Source: Trametes villosa (lineage: Eukaryota > Basidiomycota > Agaricomycetes > Polyporales > Polyporaceae). Taken from it: a stretch of 64,000 bases of DNA. A program made the position numbers and the translations under genes. The stretch lies in assembly GCA_002964805.2 (NCBI GenBank), contig PUDQ02000069.1:1-64000 (forward strand), read 5' to 3'. Positions 52,706 to 62,726 of the stretch are shown piece by piece; within the stretch, counting starts at the first letter, position 1; every line of letters starts with the position of its first letter. The notes under the pieces are model-generated. The model saw nothing but the letters and a program-made list of their open reading frames with translations, made no database searches and was not told where the DNA came from.

Positions 52706-54236
52706 CTAAACAAACAACCTGAACCAGCTCCGCCTCTCCCGCCGCTTCTTCAGCCCTTGCCCCGGGGTCTGCAGGTAGCACTGAGGCCCGCCGGCCTTCC
52801 GGACCCCGACTTGGATCGGGACGAAGGTGGACTGGGGGTCGGAGGATGGCGTGGCGCTTGACGAGGATAGGGTCGAGTTGGCTGAGTGTGCTATTGACAT
52901 ACTCGATGACGAGGACGATGTTCCGGAGGCTGCGCTGGAGGCGTGCGTGGCCGTCGGCGAGGGCGACGGAGAGAGGGACGGAGTCGGTGAAGGCGACGGA
53001 CTGCTGGGCGTGTCGGCGTCGGTAGATATGTCGACACTGAAGTTGGTGGTGACGAGCTCGGCGCTGCCTGTGAACGGCTCCGTGCCGACTTGGATCGCCT
53101 GCACGAACTATGGGCACAGGGCGCTGAGAATCTATGTTTGGAATAATTGTGAGGAAGCTTACCTGTGTCTTCGCGACTCCTTGCTGGTCGATCAGGTACT
53201 CTATACGCAGGCGACGTTCGTGAGGACCCGCTCTGTATGACCAAAATGCGCAACAAAGCAACTTACGGAAGAAGTCGGCGAGGTCCGCACGGAAGTCCGT
53301 GATGTCGCCCTCGGCGGTGATGAACGAGAACACGTCCCAGTTCGAGTTCGGGCCGTGCTTGAGCGTCCAGGTGTGCCCGCCCACGCGGAGGTTCTGCGCG
53401 ACCACATTGCCGATCCCGCCCACCCTACAGTCCGGAAAGTCGCGTGAGTCGGGTACGATGCCAGTAACGGGTTAATCAACACGCACCCTCCACGTTGGGA
53501 TAACCAAATCATACTAGGCGCAAAAACAGTGTAAGCTTGAGCGGCGGTTTTGGTACGGTAATAGTGCTCACATCTCGTAGGACGAAGCCGCAGATGCTGG
53601 GTCTCCAGCTTTGGGGACGCCTGTCCAAAGGTCGTAGCTGCGATGCAAGTTCAGCGAAGAGAAGATCCACACAGCCATTCTACGTACGAGACGTCCGCCC
53701 TGAGGTCAGGGTCGGCTGACTTGTAGAACCACTGCCAGCTTGTGGGCGCGGTCACGATGTCCTGGAGCTACTCCCGTTCGCAAATATCAACGATCCGGTA
53801 TCCTTACTACGCGTCGGCCTGGGATATGCTCACCTGCATACCCTTGGCGGTGTTGTGGTACAAGTTGGGGTCTATAGTATGCGAACTCGTCAACCAGACA
53901 ACATAGACAACAATTTGATGTCTCGTACAGCTCTTGACATTGTCCGGACTCTGCGACCATTGGTACTTTGTCGACCACGAAGCGGAATTGCCGTCCGCGG
54001 AAATGAGCGTTGTAGTCTGTGAGCCCACGCCCGTGTCTGCGAAATCGGCATACTGTCAGCAGATCTAGCGCCGAGTACGAGGTAAGATGTGGCTTACTCG
54101 CGCCCCAGAGATTCTGGCAGAGCGTGTACGCGCCTGCGGCGGTGCAGTCGTTGCCCTGCAGCGTGGTCTGCGCGGCAGCCACGCTTGCAAGTGTAACGAC
54201 GGCCGCGGCGAGGCCAGCAGCACAGAGGCGCCCCAT
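52706..54236 (-). CDS. secreted GH12 endoglucanase paralogue with Ser/Thr/Pro-rich tail
   Basis: Nine exons (54098-54236, 53929-54036, 53834-53871, 53688-53761, 53572-53637, 53487-53513, 53267-53424, 53163-53200, 52706-53098) give 346 residues. Signal peptide MGRLCAAGLAAAVVTLASVA, then YTLCQNLWGANTGVGSQ, SWSTKYQWSQSPDNVKSY, the nucleophile in SYEIMIWLS (Glu141, split by an intron at the Ile codon) and GTEPFTGSAEL (Glu223). Unlike its neighbour it has about 100 extra residues at the C-terminus, rich in Ser, Pro and Thr, ending in a basic KKRRERRSWFRLFV. No CBM1 module is visible there. The extra introns relative to the neighbour suggest the pair is not a very recent duplication. Confidence 0.92.
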
Positions 54237-54908
54237 AAGTTAACAACTATCTGTCGAAGAGAGTAGAAATCAAAGGTTCGTCAGTTAAGCCGTTGAAGGA
54301 GTGATCAGAGTAGGTGAAGGCCGCGTGTGGCTCGCGCAAGAGCAGATATACGCACCCACGGGCCACGGAGTCGTAGCTTGGACAACACGTGTCGAAGCGC
54401 AAGTCCAACTTGGCCGCTGGCGGCGTAAGGGGAAGCCGGATGTGCACGGACAATGCGCGCGTGCAATTTGCACAAAGTCGTGACAGGTCGGCGCCTCGCC
54501 GCGGAGAGGCCCCGGACCTGGATACGGAGGTCGATGCCCATGCCGAGAATGCGCGGGGCGACGGATCAGGGCATGTGTGCGTCGGAGTGAGAGATCCGTG
54601 TCGGAATGTCCGGATGTCCTGCTGGTGTGTGGATGAGCCTTGGTGGGGACAAGGTTTGACTTCAGATATCCTAGACCTGATAGAGCTAAGAACCTAGTGA
54701 GATGACAGCGCGTATAGTATGGAGCGCCCGACAGAAAGTTCGTATTCGCGATGCAGCCGCATGCCTACCATGCTGCAGGCAGAACAGGCGAAGCCGCTGC
54801 AGATCATACCCATGGGTCGCTCAAACCCCGGCATGACCTCCGCACATCCCCCACACAGGGAACCAGGGAACCTGGATGTGCATATCTGGATATCCAGCCC
54901 CGCGCGCC
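54237..54908. other. upstream region of the second GH12 gene
   Basis: 0.67 kb shared with the 3' end of the GNAT gene. A GTATATCTG motif (54343-54351 on the minus strand) is a weak TATA candidate. I see no gene. Confidence 0.45.
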
Positions 54909-55435
54909 CTATAGCGCGCACATCATCCGTACGTACTCGATATCGCCCTTGAAGAACGTGTCCCCAAACTTCCGCATCCCCCTCCGCTCGTACCACCCCG
55001 CCGCGCTCAGGCGCGCGTCGCACCATACCGCCGTACACTCCATGTCACGCGCCGCAACCGCGAAGACGTGCGCGAGCAGGCGCGTTCCGATGCCCTTGCC
55101 CTGGTGCTCGGGCGCGCACGCGAACTTCCGGAAGCGCGCGGCGCGTGGTGGAGGCGCGTCTGGTGGGGGCGCGTCCGAAGAGGTGGGGAGAGGGTCATGG
55201 AAGACCGAAATGACGGCAACTGCGGTGGGTGATCCAGGGAGGAATGCGCCGTAGTGGAGGCCTGATGCGTCTTCTGGCAGTAGGACGTGCGAGACGGGGT
55301 GGTCTGGCCACAGGACGGAGTGGCGGAGGGGCACCGTCTCTTCTGCGCTGATCTGCCGTATCTCTACAGAGGAAATGTGTTATGAGCGGCTGCTTTCTGG
55401 TGTGAAAGGTACTTACCGATCGACTCCGTGGACAT
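54909..55435 (-). CDS. GNAT-family N-acetyltransferase
   Basis: Two exons: 55417-55435 (only 19 bases, MSTESI plus one base) and 54909-55363, giving 157 residues. Motif A of the fold is present as APEHQGKGIGTRLL, the acetyl-CoA pyrophosphate loop (Q-x-x-G-x-G), with upstream strands VAVISVF and FRKFACAP and a C-terminal YERRGMRKFGD, the usual YxxxGF-like helix. A Pro/Asp-rich insert sits in the middle. It should transfer an acetyl group from acetyl-CoA to an amine; the substrate is unknown. The tiny first exon is supported by a good donor (GTAAGT) and by phase. Confidence 0.9.
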
Positions 55436-55708
55436 GGCTGTTTAGAGCGAAGCAGATGGAACGACTCATTCCTTCAGCCTGCCCTAGCGTCTATCTTATC
55501 AGCATGAACGTAACGGTATGGTGGAATCTGTGAAGCTCGATTTTGCAAGGCGGAAACTTTCAGCGCACGCCATTCCGCGTTGTCTGCTGGGGACATAATC
55601 ACCATGTCACTTCGCGTTGAAGGATGCCGACGAGGGAGAGGGGGTGCTTGCAAAGATGGGACGGGTATAGATGCAAAAAGCGTGGTCACACGCACACTAT
55701 GAATACAG

Positions 55709-56576
55709 CTATTTCAAGAGTTCCTCGACAATTCGGTCGTCATTGATATTTGCCACATTTGCGCCGCGGTAGTTCAGTCGCCTCAGCACATCGATCTGTC
55801 CGCCGCCCACGCGCAAGCGCGCCACACGTCAGCTAACCGCACAGACAGGGACAGGAAGTCAGCAGGTACGCACCACCTTCGCCCGCTCGAACCCGAGCGC
55901 CTCGAACCGCGCGACGTGCGCCCTCTCCAGCCCGGCCATGGCGATCTCGTCCCGCTCCGTGGCCTTCCCGGCCTTGCCCGCGCCGCTCTTCCCGCCCCCA
56001 GGTCCCCCAGCGTACGCGGCCGTCCAATAGCGCGCGGTCTCCTCGAAGCTGCTCTTGCTCGTCATGTAGTGCTTCGCGACCTCGGCGTCCTGCGGGTCGC
56101 GCGGCTCGGGGGAGCAGAGGAGAGACTGGAGGGAGATGAGCGTGCTCTTGAGCGTGAGCACGGGCGACCATGCGTCCTTGAGGATGTCGAGACAGATCGC
56201 GCCGGACGCGGAGGAGACGTTCGGGTGGTACACTTTCGTGATGAACTTCATCTTCACCGGCTGGAAGGGGTAGTTCTCCGGGATGATGATGTCCTGCGGG
56301 GTGGCGATCGGGTGAGTACATGGGCGGAAGCGGCGGTGGCTAGGGCGTGCGTACGACTTGGAAGCGGCCGCCCTCGTAGGGCGTGTCCTCTGGTCCATCA
56401 AAACCCCCAATGAGATGGAACGGACTGTCATCTACGAGGTCAATGGTGATCCGCGACGACTTGTCGTTCTTGCAGTCTGGGACCATGCATCCAGGGTAAG
56501 TGGATGTGGCTCTGGATGTCTGCGGATGCGCCGCACCTGCAATCTCCTTGTTTACTCTGCGTAGTCTGGCGTCCAT
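55709..56576 (-). CDS. UBC1: ubiquitin-conjugating enzyme E2, Ubc1/UBE2K type with UBA tail
   Basis: Four exons (56537-56576, 56355-56476, 55874-56293, 55709-55795) give 222 residues. The UBC core shows the HPN motif (YHPNVSSASGAICLDIL) with the active-site cysteine at residue 88 and the DAWSPVLTLKSTLISLQSLL helix. After a Gly/Lys-rich linker comes a second small domain (VARFEALGFERAKV, then IDVLRRLNYRGANVANINDD), a C-terminal UBA fold that marks the Ubc1/UBE2K class. It should build or extend K48-linked ubiquitin chains for proteasomal decay. An intron splits the UBA domain. Confidence 0.95.
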
Positions 56577-57328
56577 CGCGTTCTAGTCGTGGGGTCGTAT
56601 CGATACAGATGGTGGATGAAGTACAAGTGAGATTTATACAGAAAGTGGCGGTCGTGGACGTCGAGGCAAAGGCTTGTTCGGCAACGCCCGTGCGGAATGC
56701 TTTGGCGGCTTTGTGGCGGCCACCGCGTCCTCCTTTCCTCTCCCCCAACCGTCCCGCTTTTCATTTGGACAATCATTTTTGTGCATGCTCTCTAGCGTCG
56801 TCTTTATGTCGGATGCCACCCTGCGGAAAACTTCTACGAGTTATGCTGAGTGCATCGCTGCGACGCAGCCGCCGCTAGGTCACAAGTGCATCTTCAAGTT
56901 GACATTCTCTTGAGTACATTTCAGACCTCCCTGCCGCCGGAACGTTACAGATGTCAGACTCAACCTAGAGAGCCGACCGTCTATTCTGCGGCCAATCCCT
57001 GTCTCTTACTCCTACTCTCGGTCTCTGTGTGTACCGGTCCCCGATGCGTTCTCTGGCTCTGCGGGTCTCCCACGACCAACAGCTCAGGCGGTCTGTCTGC
57101 GGAAGTCAACGATGTCATCTGACGGTCTCCGGATATATCACTCTGCAGGAGACTCTCGTGTCTATCTATGCATATCAAGTCTATACATGGGTAGACTTTA
57201 CGCCCCGCCTACCAGTCTACGCCCGTCTGCCTGCCTGTTCCCCATCTGCCATCTCCGGCTTGTCTTAACGCAGTCTCGTACCAGGTTTACTACTCCGTGC
57301 TTATTTTATCACTATCTGCAGGTTTGGA
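56577..57328. other. promoter region between divergent E2 and ThDP-enzyme genes
   Basis: 0.75 kb between two start codons on opposite strands. TATCTGCAG just before 57322 looks like a 3' splice site, so the ThDP-enzyme message may have a 5'-UTR intron. No coding exon recognised. Confidence 0.45.
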
Positions 57329-59477
57329 ATGTATACGACAGCCTCAGTGTTCTTCAAGACCCTTGCTGACGCGGGGATCACCCACGCCTTCGTGAACTGG
57401 GGCAGCGACCACTCGGCCTTTCTCGAGGATCTGCACCGTCAGCGGACAGAACATGGGAAGACCGTGGTCGAGATAGTGACCTGTCCTAGCGAGTATGTCG
57501 CACTTAGTGCCGCGCACGGGTATGCGCAGATCACTGGCAAGCCGGCGGTGGTGATCGTCCATGTCGATGTTGGCACACAGGTGCGTCGGTCTCCTCTTGG
57601 GCTATTGTCGGGATCGTGAGGGCTGACTGGCGGTTCAAGGCGTTGGCGGGCGCCGTGCACAACGTCGATAGAGGACAAGTTCCTGTTTTGATCTTCGCAG
57701 GGTCATCGCCGTTCACTGCGAATGGAGAGCTTCGCGGTACTAAGAATGAGTTCATAATGTGGATACAAGGTAGGCAGATATCACGGACTTCACTTCTCGA
57801 GCATGCCGTCAATGCTACCTCCCCTGCGCTTCCTGACGTCACTAATTATTTCTTCAGATGTTCCGGATCAACCTGCGATCGTACGCCAGTATATGCGCTA
57901 CACGGCCCAAATTCAGAGCGGTAAGAATGCGTCGAAGGTCATATCGCGGGCGCTGCAGATGTAGGTCGTGCATCCAAGGCTAGAACCGCCTTCAACTGAT
58001 CCCATTCCATCGGAATAGTGCTACAAGTCAGCCCAAAGGACCAGTCTATCTTTGGGCCCGCCGCGAGGTCACGGATGAGGACGTCGACGAAGCAACGTTC
58101 AACGCCGTCATCCCTCCGAAGAAATGGCCATCAATCTCACCTCCCGCACTGACCCCACATGGTGCGCATGCATTTCCTCGCGCATATAACGCCCAATAAC
58201 GAGTCCCACAGCGGTCAAGACGATCGTGACCGCACTCATCAAAGCGGAGTATCCGCTCATAGTCACCGCCAATGCAGGCCGAAACCCCGCCGCAGTTCCC
58301 CTCCTTGCCGAGCTCTCTAGCACTCTCGCAATCGGCGTCATCTCCTGCGCGCCGTCCTCGCTCGCGCTCCCCTCCAGCCACCCGCACCATCTCGGCTACT
58401 TCTTCGGTGGGAAGCTGCCCTACCTCCCCGACGCCGATGTCGTGCTCCTACTCGACGTCGACGTGCCGTGGGTAGACGTGAATAACAACGCCCCGCGAGC
58501 CGGCGCACGTGTGTTCGTCGTAGACACCGATCCACTCAAGCGCACCTTCGGCTGGTCGCACGTCGACGCGGACATGCTCTGCACCGCGGATGCCGAAACG
58601 GCCCTCCGCCAGCTGCTCGATGCCGTCTACGCGCCAGACGCCAATTTATATGCCGCTGCGTTCCAAGCGCGGAGGCAGACACTAGCGGAATCCCGGGCGA
58701 CCTGGCATGCACAGCTCTCGCACGCAGAGACCTCCCTCGCCCCCGACGGCGTGAAGCCAAGCGTGCCCTTCCTGCTCGCCGCGCTCCGCAACGCCGTCGC
58801 CGCGGGAACGCCCAGCGCGGGACAGAAGGTGCTCTGGCTGAACGAGGCCGCGAGCGCGTCTGGGCTCATATGGAACCACATCGGCGCGGACACCCCGGGG
58901 AGCATGTTCATGTCGGGCGGGACGAGCCTCGGGTGGGTGCTGGGCGCGAGTGTGGGTGCGTCGATTGGGGCGCAGGTCGCGGAGCGGGACGTCGAGCTCG
59001 TGGTGTCGTTGACTGGGGACGGGAACTACCTCTTTGGGGCGCCGGCGGCGACGTTTTGGGTGGCGCGGCGGTACAACACGGTATGCACTTACGCCTAGAT
59101 GCGAGTTTGCCTTTCCTGACTAGCATATAGCCGTTCCTGATGATCGTCGTGAACAATCATGGGTGGTTTGTACGTGTCCCCTTTACCTCCCGCTATCCAC
59201 TGGCTCCCCTGACGTGCGCTCGCAGAGCCCAAAATACTCGATGCGCGCCGTGCATCCCACTGGCTTGGGCAGCGCCGTCTCAGGCGAGAAGTTGACCGTT
59301 GGGTTCGGACAGGAGCACAATGCAGACTACGCGGGGGTAGCCGCGGCCGCGGGCGGCGCATGGGCACGGCAGGTTGCCCGCGCCGACGAACTGAAGGGGG
59401 CGTTTGAGGAGGCGATCCGGGTTGTCAGAGAGGAGCGGAGGTGTGCTGTAATCGACTGCATTATCGAGTCGATCTAG
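57329..59477 (+). CDS. thiamine-diphosphate-dependent enzyme, acetolactate-synthase-like
   Basis: Seven exons (57329-57580, 57640-57769, 57858-57960, 58019-58161, 58212-59080, 59131-59169, 59226-59477) give 595 residues with the three-domain order of the POX/AHAS family. The N-terminal PYR domain has the conserved Glu in the IVTCPSEYVALSAAHGYAQ block. The C-terminal PP domain has LTGDGNYLF and VVNNHGW, the G-D-G..N-N ThDP/metal-binding motif (residues 478-480 and 507-508). The central domain contains ADVVLLLDVDVPW. It should cleave or join 2-keto acids or aldehydes using ThDP. Whether it is an acetolactate synthase, benzaldehyde-lyase or oxalyl-type enzyme cannot be decided. No mitochondrial presequence is seen. 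Confidence 0.92.
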
Positions 59478-59935
59478 GGAGGGTGCGTGTTTTGTTTGGT
59501 CATGATGTCTGCTACTCATCGGAAGGGCGTGCAGGTGCTATCCGTACTGGACGAATGCAGCTGTCGAGATCGATACAGTCAAGCAGAGCTCGCGTGTATA
59601 GCCGCCGCGCGCGGCTGACATAAAATTACGCGACAAGTTCACGACTAGTCACTGATGCTTGAATATCCCAGGCTGTTTTATCTGTTGAGCGGCGCCCCTC
59701 TCCTTATGGCATACCAGTTTGCGCCCCACCGCGAGTGGTCCCTCTTACGCCTTAGAAGGATACGAGCACCCGGGTACCAGCAGGTGGAGGTATGTATGTC
59801 AATCCCTGGCCGGTTTTGCAACACATGCTCATCCCTGATCCGAATCGCCGAACGAGTCAGAACCTACACGGACTCAACAGATAGGCGCCTTAGGCTCCAA
59901 CGCAACTGATAACAACACACTCACACTCGCCCTCC
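59478..59935. other. upstream region of dioxygenase copy 1
   Basis: Contains TTACGCCTTAGA (59745-59756) and ACGAGTCAGAA (59852-59862), a motif pair also found before copies 2 and 3 at the same spacing. Unlike those, there is no TATA box between the second motif and the ATG. Confidence 0.55.
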
Positions 59936-60618
59936 ATGTCCTCGAGAAAGTCCAAACCCTACCTCACCCCGGAGCAGCTCGCTCTAAAAGAGCACCCCTG
60001 GCAGATCAACCGTGCGATTATTCGCAAGCCGCCCTTCTGCCAGGGAATTATCCCCCTACCCTCCGACGACTTCACGCTGTTCTATGCCAAGGATGCCAAC
60101 GCACGGTGCGCGTTGTACATTCCCCTCGTCGATGGCCACGACGCGGATCTGTCTCCCTAGCCAGCTCAACCTTGCCAATGTCTCGTCCGAAGAACCCCAG
60201 CACCTCGCAGGTACGTGCGATCCTGCTACCTTTGGTCTCGGCCAGGAAGCCGTCCACGACGAGACATACCACAAAGCGGGGAAGCTCGGCGCAAGCGACT
60301 CCATGCTCAGATGCGTCCCTGATACTTCAGGCATCCTGAATGACATCCGGACTGAACTGCTTGTTGAGGGTCGCGGCTCGGAAAAATCCGTCCGAGCGGA
60401 ACTGTACATGCTGAACGTATACGGTCAGTCCACTCGTATTCTGCTTATATGGTCACTCTGGATGTGATACGTGTGTGCGCTCAGGACCGGATGCGTTGTT
60501 CAAATCGCACGTACTAGTAGACACCCCTGGCAGCCTTCAAGGCGTGTCGCGTGCATGCGCTCGTCTAATACCCGTTATCACTCGGCACAAGGTGTGGCAA
60601 GCATGCACGTTGGCGTGA
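59936..60618 (+). pseudogene. Fe(II)/2-oxoglutarate dioxygenase paralogue 1, truncated
   Basis: Exons 59936-60105, 60161-60423 and 60485-60618 follow the same pattern as the next two genes; exon 2 is the same length (263 bases). It starts MSSRKSKPYLTPEQLALKEH and has KPPFCQG and HLAGTCDPATFGLG in common with them. Exon 3 reads KSHVLVDTPGSLQG and then loses the family sequence, stopping at TGA 60616-60618 after 188 residues. The metal site H-x-D is spoiled (HVLVD) and the distal His and Arg are missing, so it cannot be an active enzyme of this type. Its promoter pair is kept but the TATA is not. Confidence 0.85.
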
Positions 60619-60938
60619 TGAACACTGACTCGAGATGAGTTGGCACTGGAATGTCGCTCCTTTCGGCAAGAGATGCCGCTTTCAGGTTGCTAACCACGGG
60701 CGCAGGAAGTTTTCAATGAACAGCCCTCTGGGAATGGTGTTCCGCGTCTTACGTCTTAGACGTCTAGACAGGCAAGAACACTCGGATTTGTGCAGACGAA
60801 AGTACGTAAACAACCACTGGTTCCGCAACACGTGTATGCTCCTGATTAGGTCGCATCGGACGAGTCAGAATATGCACTGCGCCGACATATAAATGCGCCA
60901 CATCCTCGCGGAAGCTAAGAACAACATCACTCGCTCCC
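60619..60938 (+). promoter_or_regulatory. promoter region of dioxygenase copy 2
   Basis: TTACGTCTTAGA (60749-60760), ACGAGTCAGAA (60860-60870) and TATAAAT (60888-60894) precede the ATG at 60939. The first two recur upstream of copies 1 and 3 with about 107-111 bases between starts. Confidence 0.65.
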
Positions 60939-62442
60939 ATGTCTGCAAGGAAGTCCAAAAAGTCCCCGCCTAACCCTCCCACGGAGGTTGATCCCGCGCT
61001 GAAGGCCCAGATCAGCCAGATCAGCCAGGCGATTGTACGCAAGCCGCCCTACTGCCAGGGGACCATCCCTCTTTCCGCAGACGATTTCACTCTATTCTAT
61101 GGCAAGGATTTCAACGCACAGTACGTGTTTTCCTAGCCTTTCGTGCTCATGGCCGCATAGCCGATCTCCTTTCCTTTAGCCGACTGAACCTTGCGAATGC
61201 GTCGCCCGAGAATCTCCAGCACCTCGCGGGAACGTGCGACCCTGCGACGTTCGGCCTCGGTCAAGAGGATGTCTATGACGAGACCTACCGCAAGGCGGGG
61301 AAGCTCGACGCGCCCGACTTCATGCTCGGATTCACTCCGGATGCATTGGGCCTACTTGACGTCGTTCGTGCTGAGCTACTCGTCGAGGGTCGCAACTCAG
61401 CCAAGTCCATCCGAGCGGAGTTGTACAAATTGAACGTGTATGGTACGCTTGTTTTGTCACTCGCCTCATGGCGACGCTGGATCTAACGCACCTCCTCACC
61501 GCAGGTCCGGACGCGTTCTTCAAGGCGCACGTGGATACACCTCGCAGCGAGCTGATGTTCGGCTCACTCGTGATCGTCTTCCCGACGACGCACGAAGGCG
61601 GGGCACTCCTGCTGCGCGAGCGCGTGGCCGAGCAGATCCAGGAGTGGACGTTCGACTCTGCCGCCCTGCTCGCTCAGGAGACACAGCCGTCGATTGCCTA
61701 CGTCGCGTTCTATAGCGACGTAGAGCACGAGGTCATGCCTGTCCTGTCTGGACACCGCGTTACAGTGACCTATAACCTGTACTACGTCCAGGAGGACGGC
61801 GCAGACGGCGCGGCCCTCGTGCAGCTGGCGCACCCCGTTCCGACGAACGAGGGCTCGTTCCGGGAGACACTGAAGCGCCTACTCGCCGATCCGACGTTCC
61901 TGCCCAAAGGCGGCAACCTCCTGTTCCCTCTCCGCCACCAATACCCGCTCTCCACCGCGCCGAAGCGCGAGCACGAGGCCCGGAAGGCGCTGCAGGATGT
62001 CGCAGCACGCCTCAAGATGAGCGACGCCCTTGTCCTGCGTATCATGCGCGAGCTGGGGCTGGACACGTCCCTGCGGGTCGTCTACGAGGAACGGACCCCG
62101 TACTTCGGCGTGCAATACATCATGTGCGACCGTATCCCCAAGCTCGATGGCATCGAGCTCGAGGACGACCTGTCCGACTACCTCCGGCGCATGGCTGGGG
62201 GCGTATTACTCAACCCTGACCTCAAGAGGCAGCCGTGGTATGCGAATGCGTCGGATGGCGTTGCGCAGGTGCACTGGATCAGCTCCGGCCCCTGGCAGGT
62301 CAACTCGGTCAAGACTACCTTCATGGCGCATGGGAACCAGGCCGAACTGGCTCACACGTACTGGAAGCTCAGTCTCCTCGTGCGCGTCGGTCCGGCAGGA
62401 GCCAGGGGCGTCGTAGAAGCTGGCGCTTCCAGTGGGAAGTAG
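60939..62442 (+). CDS. Fe(II)/2-oxoglutarate-dependent dioxygenase paralogue 2 (intact)
   Basis: Exons 60939-61120, 61180-61442 and 61505-62442 give 460 residues. The dioxygenase core has KAHVDTPRSELMFG (His157-x-Asp159), EHEVM (distal His223) and GHRVTVTYNL (Arg233, ten residues after the His, the 2-oxoglutarate contact), as in prolyl-hydroxylase-like 2OG oxygenases. A basic N-terminal leader precedes a conserved block KPPYCQGTIPLSADDFTLFYG. The region after the core (ARLKMSDALVLRIMRELGL) is unassigned. The substrate is unknown. It is the middle of three tandem paralogues in one orientation, with shared promoter motifs and a TATA box. Confidence 0.9.
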
Positions 62443-62726
62443 CGGTACCCAGTGATGATGGGGCCCGTTACGAGCTCTTTTAGTGTCAGAACGTAGGAGC
62501 AACTTTGTGATACGATTCACCTCCTGCCAACTTACGTCTTAGAAGACCGAGAGCATTCAAATATCAATAAGGGGCAGTACGTCAATCCTCTTCCGTTCCA
62601 CATCACGTGCGATTTTTTCAAAGAGTGTGGGTAGCGTCAGACGAGTCAGAATGTGCACAAGCCCGATGATATAATGGAGGTGCTAGAAGATGACTTCGGC
62701 GAGAGTATCAACGATCTCACCCTTCC
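62443..62726 (+). promoter_or_regulatory. promoter region of dioxygenase copy 3
   Basis: TTACGTCTTAGA (62532-62543), ACGAGTCAGAA (62641-62651) and TATAAT (62670-62675) lie before the ATG at 62727, in the same order and spacing as upstream of copy 2. Confidence 0.65.
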
